A stretch of 59,326 nucleotides of DNA. Source: Gordonia amarae NBRC 15530 (lineage in GTDB: Bacteria; Actinomycetota; Actinomycetes; Mycobacteriales; Mycobacteriaceae). Numbering within the stretch: the stretch's first letter is position 1; each line of letters starts with the position of its first letter. The notes below the pieces were generated by a model. That model saw only the letters and a program-made list of their open reading frames with translations. It did not search any database and was not told the origin of the DNA. Position numbers and translations under genes: made by a program. This document shows, in pieces, positions 57,885 through 59,326 of this stretch. Location: contig NZ_BAED01000021.1 of NCBI RefSeq assembly GCF_000241345.1, forward strand, positions 1-59,326, in the 5' to 3' direction.

Positions 57885-59099
57885 TCAGGCGAGCACGCGG
57901 ACGGGCACATTGTTCCAGCCGGCCACGTTCTGCATGGTGACGCGCGTGCAGTTGGCGTGGTCGACCTCGAATCGCGGCATGAAATCGAGCATCCGGTCGA
58001 GGGCAATGGAGCTTTCGAGCCGGGCCAGAGCCGCGCCGAGGCAGCTGTGCAGGCCGTAACCGAATGCCAGGTTGGGCGCCTCGCGGCCGTTGCGGTTGAT
58101 GTCGAAGGTGTCGGGGTCGGTCCACGCCTCGGGGTCGAGATTGGCCGAGCCGATGAGCAGGAAGATCGGCTTACCCGCGGGGATGGTGACCCCGTGCAGT
58201 TCGATCTCCTTGGTCAGGTAGCGCACGTTGTACTGGTTGGGCGAGGAGATCCGCAGCAGTTCCTCGACTGCGTCGCCGATCTTGCCGCGGTCGTTGTACA
58301 GCTCCTGCCACTGGTCCTGGTGTTCGCTGAAGATGACACCGGCGCCGCCGATCAGTTTGGCGACGGTCTCGGCCCCGGCACCGCCGAGCAGCGAACCGAA
58401 CATCGCGATCTCGATGTTCGACAGCGACGGCGGCTGGTCGTCGGTGCGTTCGACCCGCGCCTCGATCAGCTTGGAGATCATGTCGTCCTGCGGCTCGGCG
58501 CGGCGCTTCTTGGTCAGCTCGTGGTAGTACCTGGTGATGGCGACGACGGCCTTGATACCGCGCTCGTCGAGTTCGACCTGGCCGACGTCGCGGTAGAGCA
58601 GTTCGTCGGTCCACAGCCGGACCTGGGTGCGGTCGCCCTCCGGCACGCCCAGCATGCGCGAGACGATGTCGATGGGGAACAGCGCCGAGAAGTCCTGGAT
58701 GAGGTCGAACTGTTCCTTGCCCTTGTTCTGGTTCAGGAAGAATTCGATCCGGTCGGAGACCATGTCGCGCAAGCCCGCGATGGCGCGAGGGGTGAACACC
58801 TTGCTGACCAGGCTCCGCATGTAGCGGTGCTCGGGCGGGTCGAGGGTGATGATCGACTTGAACTGCGCGTCCTCGCCGGTACGCACCGCGGACAGGTCGA
58901 CGCCCTTGGCCGAGGAGAAGGTCTCGTAGTCCCGGTAGGCGGGGGCGACGTCGGCGTGGCGGCTGAGCGCGTAGAAGTCGTACTGCTCGTTGTAGTAGAC
59001 GGGCGCTTCTTCGCGCAGGCGCGCATAGATGTCCTGGGCGCCGTTGTAGAACTCCATCGAGAACGGGTCGAACTCGACCGCTGTCGTCGTCTGGGTCAC
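57885..59099 (-). CDS. Cytochrome P450
   Basis: 404 aa from GTG 59099, fixed by AGGAGG 6 nt upstream; an in-frame start at 59123 is less likely. Features: I-helix A241-G-A-E-T245, E280-L-L-R283, and the heme loop FGYGLHSCLG with Cys353. Paralogue of the P450 at 9801-11039 with strong identity throughout. A palindrome (CGTAAG-C-CTTACG) lies 81 bp upstream. It probably hydroxylates the island's substrate or a later intermediate; no redox partner is adjacent. Confidence 0.93.
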   Translation of the reverse strand: MTQTTTAVEFDPFSMEFYNGAQDIYARLREEAPVYYNEQYDFYALSRHADVAPAYRDYETFSSAKGVDLSAVRTGEDAQFKSIITLDPPEHRYMRSLVSKVFTPRAIAGLRDMVSDRIEFFLNQNKGKEQFDLIQDFSALFPIDIVSRMLGVPEGDRTQVRLWTDELLYRDVGQVELDERGIKAVVAITRYYHELTKKRRAEPQDDMISKLIEARVERTDDQPPSLSNIEIAMFGSLLGGAGAETVAKLIGGAGVIFSEHQDQWQELYNDRGKIGDAVEELLRISSPNQYNVRYLTKEIELHGVTIPAGKPIFLLIGSANLDPEAWTDPDTFDINRNGREAPNLAFGYGLHSCLGAALARLESSIALDRMLDFMPRFEVDHANCTRVTMQNVAGWNNVPVRVLA

Positions 59100-59176
59100 T
59101 GATTCCTCCTGCCATCCGCGCATCCCGGCTGTCGTCTGCGCTTGGATCGCTCATTCATCGGGCCTACCCCAAATAG

Positions 59177-59192
59177 TACCGTAAGCCTTACG
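59177..59192. promoter_or_regulatory. Candidate operator upstream of the second P450
   Basis: A perfect inverted repeat CGTAAG-C-CTTACG occupies 59180-59192, in an AT-rich stretch typical of a promoter. The minus-strand reading is very similar to the site at 52868-52884. The remaining sequence to the end of the window shows no other gene. Confidence 0.55.
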
Positions 59193-59326
59193 ATAAATAT
59201 AACAGGCCGGAAGTCCCTGTGTGCCACAACCGAATATCCCAAGGTGGTCACCCATTGCGCGCACCTCACCAGACCCTCGCGTCGGCCTCGGGGATAAAGG
59301 AGGTCGTCACCGCATGCACGCTCCTC

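Overview
The window is high-GC DNA with actinobacterial gene content: mycofactocin-type short-chain dehydrogenases, SCPx/Ltp thiolases paired with DUF35 proteins, Mce-associated proteins, several CoA-transferases and P450s. A dispersed intergenic repeat (TTGAGGTGCGAG ... GAGCCTCGAAACC, four clusters) resembles repeats I associate with Gordonia. I therefore infer a Gordonia-like member of the Mycobacteriales, with moderate confidence. No rRNA, tRNA, CRISPR array, transposase or integrase was recognised.

Almost everything is catabolic. Positions 1-9.4 kb hold an amidohydrolase and a KshA-like Rieske oxygenase on +. A five-gene minus-strand operon follows (Ltp2-like thiolase-fold protein, DUF35, amidohydrolase, CoA-transferase, amidohydrolase), then a TetR regulator overlapped by a degenerate SDR-like gene. 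A P450 lies at 9.8 kb. From 26.7 kb down to 11.1 kb on the minus strand runs a gene train: an ABC substrate-binding lipoprotein, a beta-keto acid cleavage enzyme (BKACE), E1-alpha/E1-beta/E2 of a branched-chain-type 2-oxoacid dehydrogenase, and a branched-chain-amino-acid-type (HAAT) ABC transporter. The transporter's LivH-LivM-LivG reading frame is broken by a 6.1-kb insert (about 12970-19062). The insert carries three Mce-associated genes (one truncated), an amino-acid permease, a universal stress protein and a DUF6924-like protein. It is flanked by a 7-bp direct repeat, and removing it with one repeat copy restores one continuous frame.

From 27.1 to 34.9 kb, two operons (SDR-aldehyde dehydrogenase-alcohol dehydrogenase, and esterase-Baeyer-Villiger monooxygenase) flank two overlapping XRE-cupin regulator genes. 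Together they could take a secondary alcohol via ketone and ester or lactone to acids. Both operons are preceded by nearly identical promoter modules. From 35 to 38.5 kb are a Uma2-type nuclease, an isochorismatase-fold protein lacking its triad, and two MDR dehydrogenases.

From 45.5 down to 38.8 kb is a second degradative operon: aldehyde dehydrogenase, mycofactocin-type SDR, HIBDH-like dehydrogenase, aldehyde dehydrogenase, acyl-CoA ligase and a small conserved protein. A CoA-transferase is divergent from it. The rest holds a phosphotransferase/hypothetical pair, an amidohydrolase with two acyl-CoA dehydrogenases, a divergent operon of acyl-CoA ligase, DUF35 and SCPx thiolase, a membrane protein with a degenerate nucleotide-binding-like region, and a second P450. 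The gene set suggests an island for hydroxylating, ring-opening and beta-oxidising an alicyclic, terpenoid- or steroid-like substrate; the actual substrate cannot be read from the sequence.
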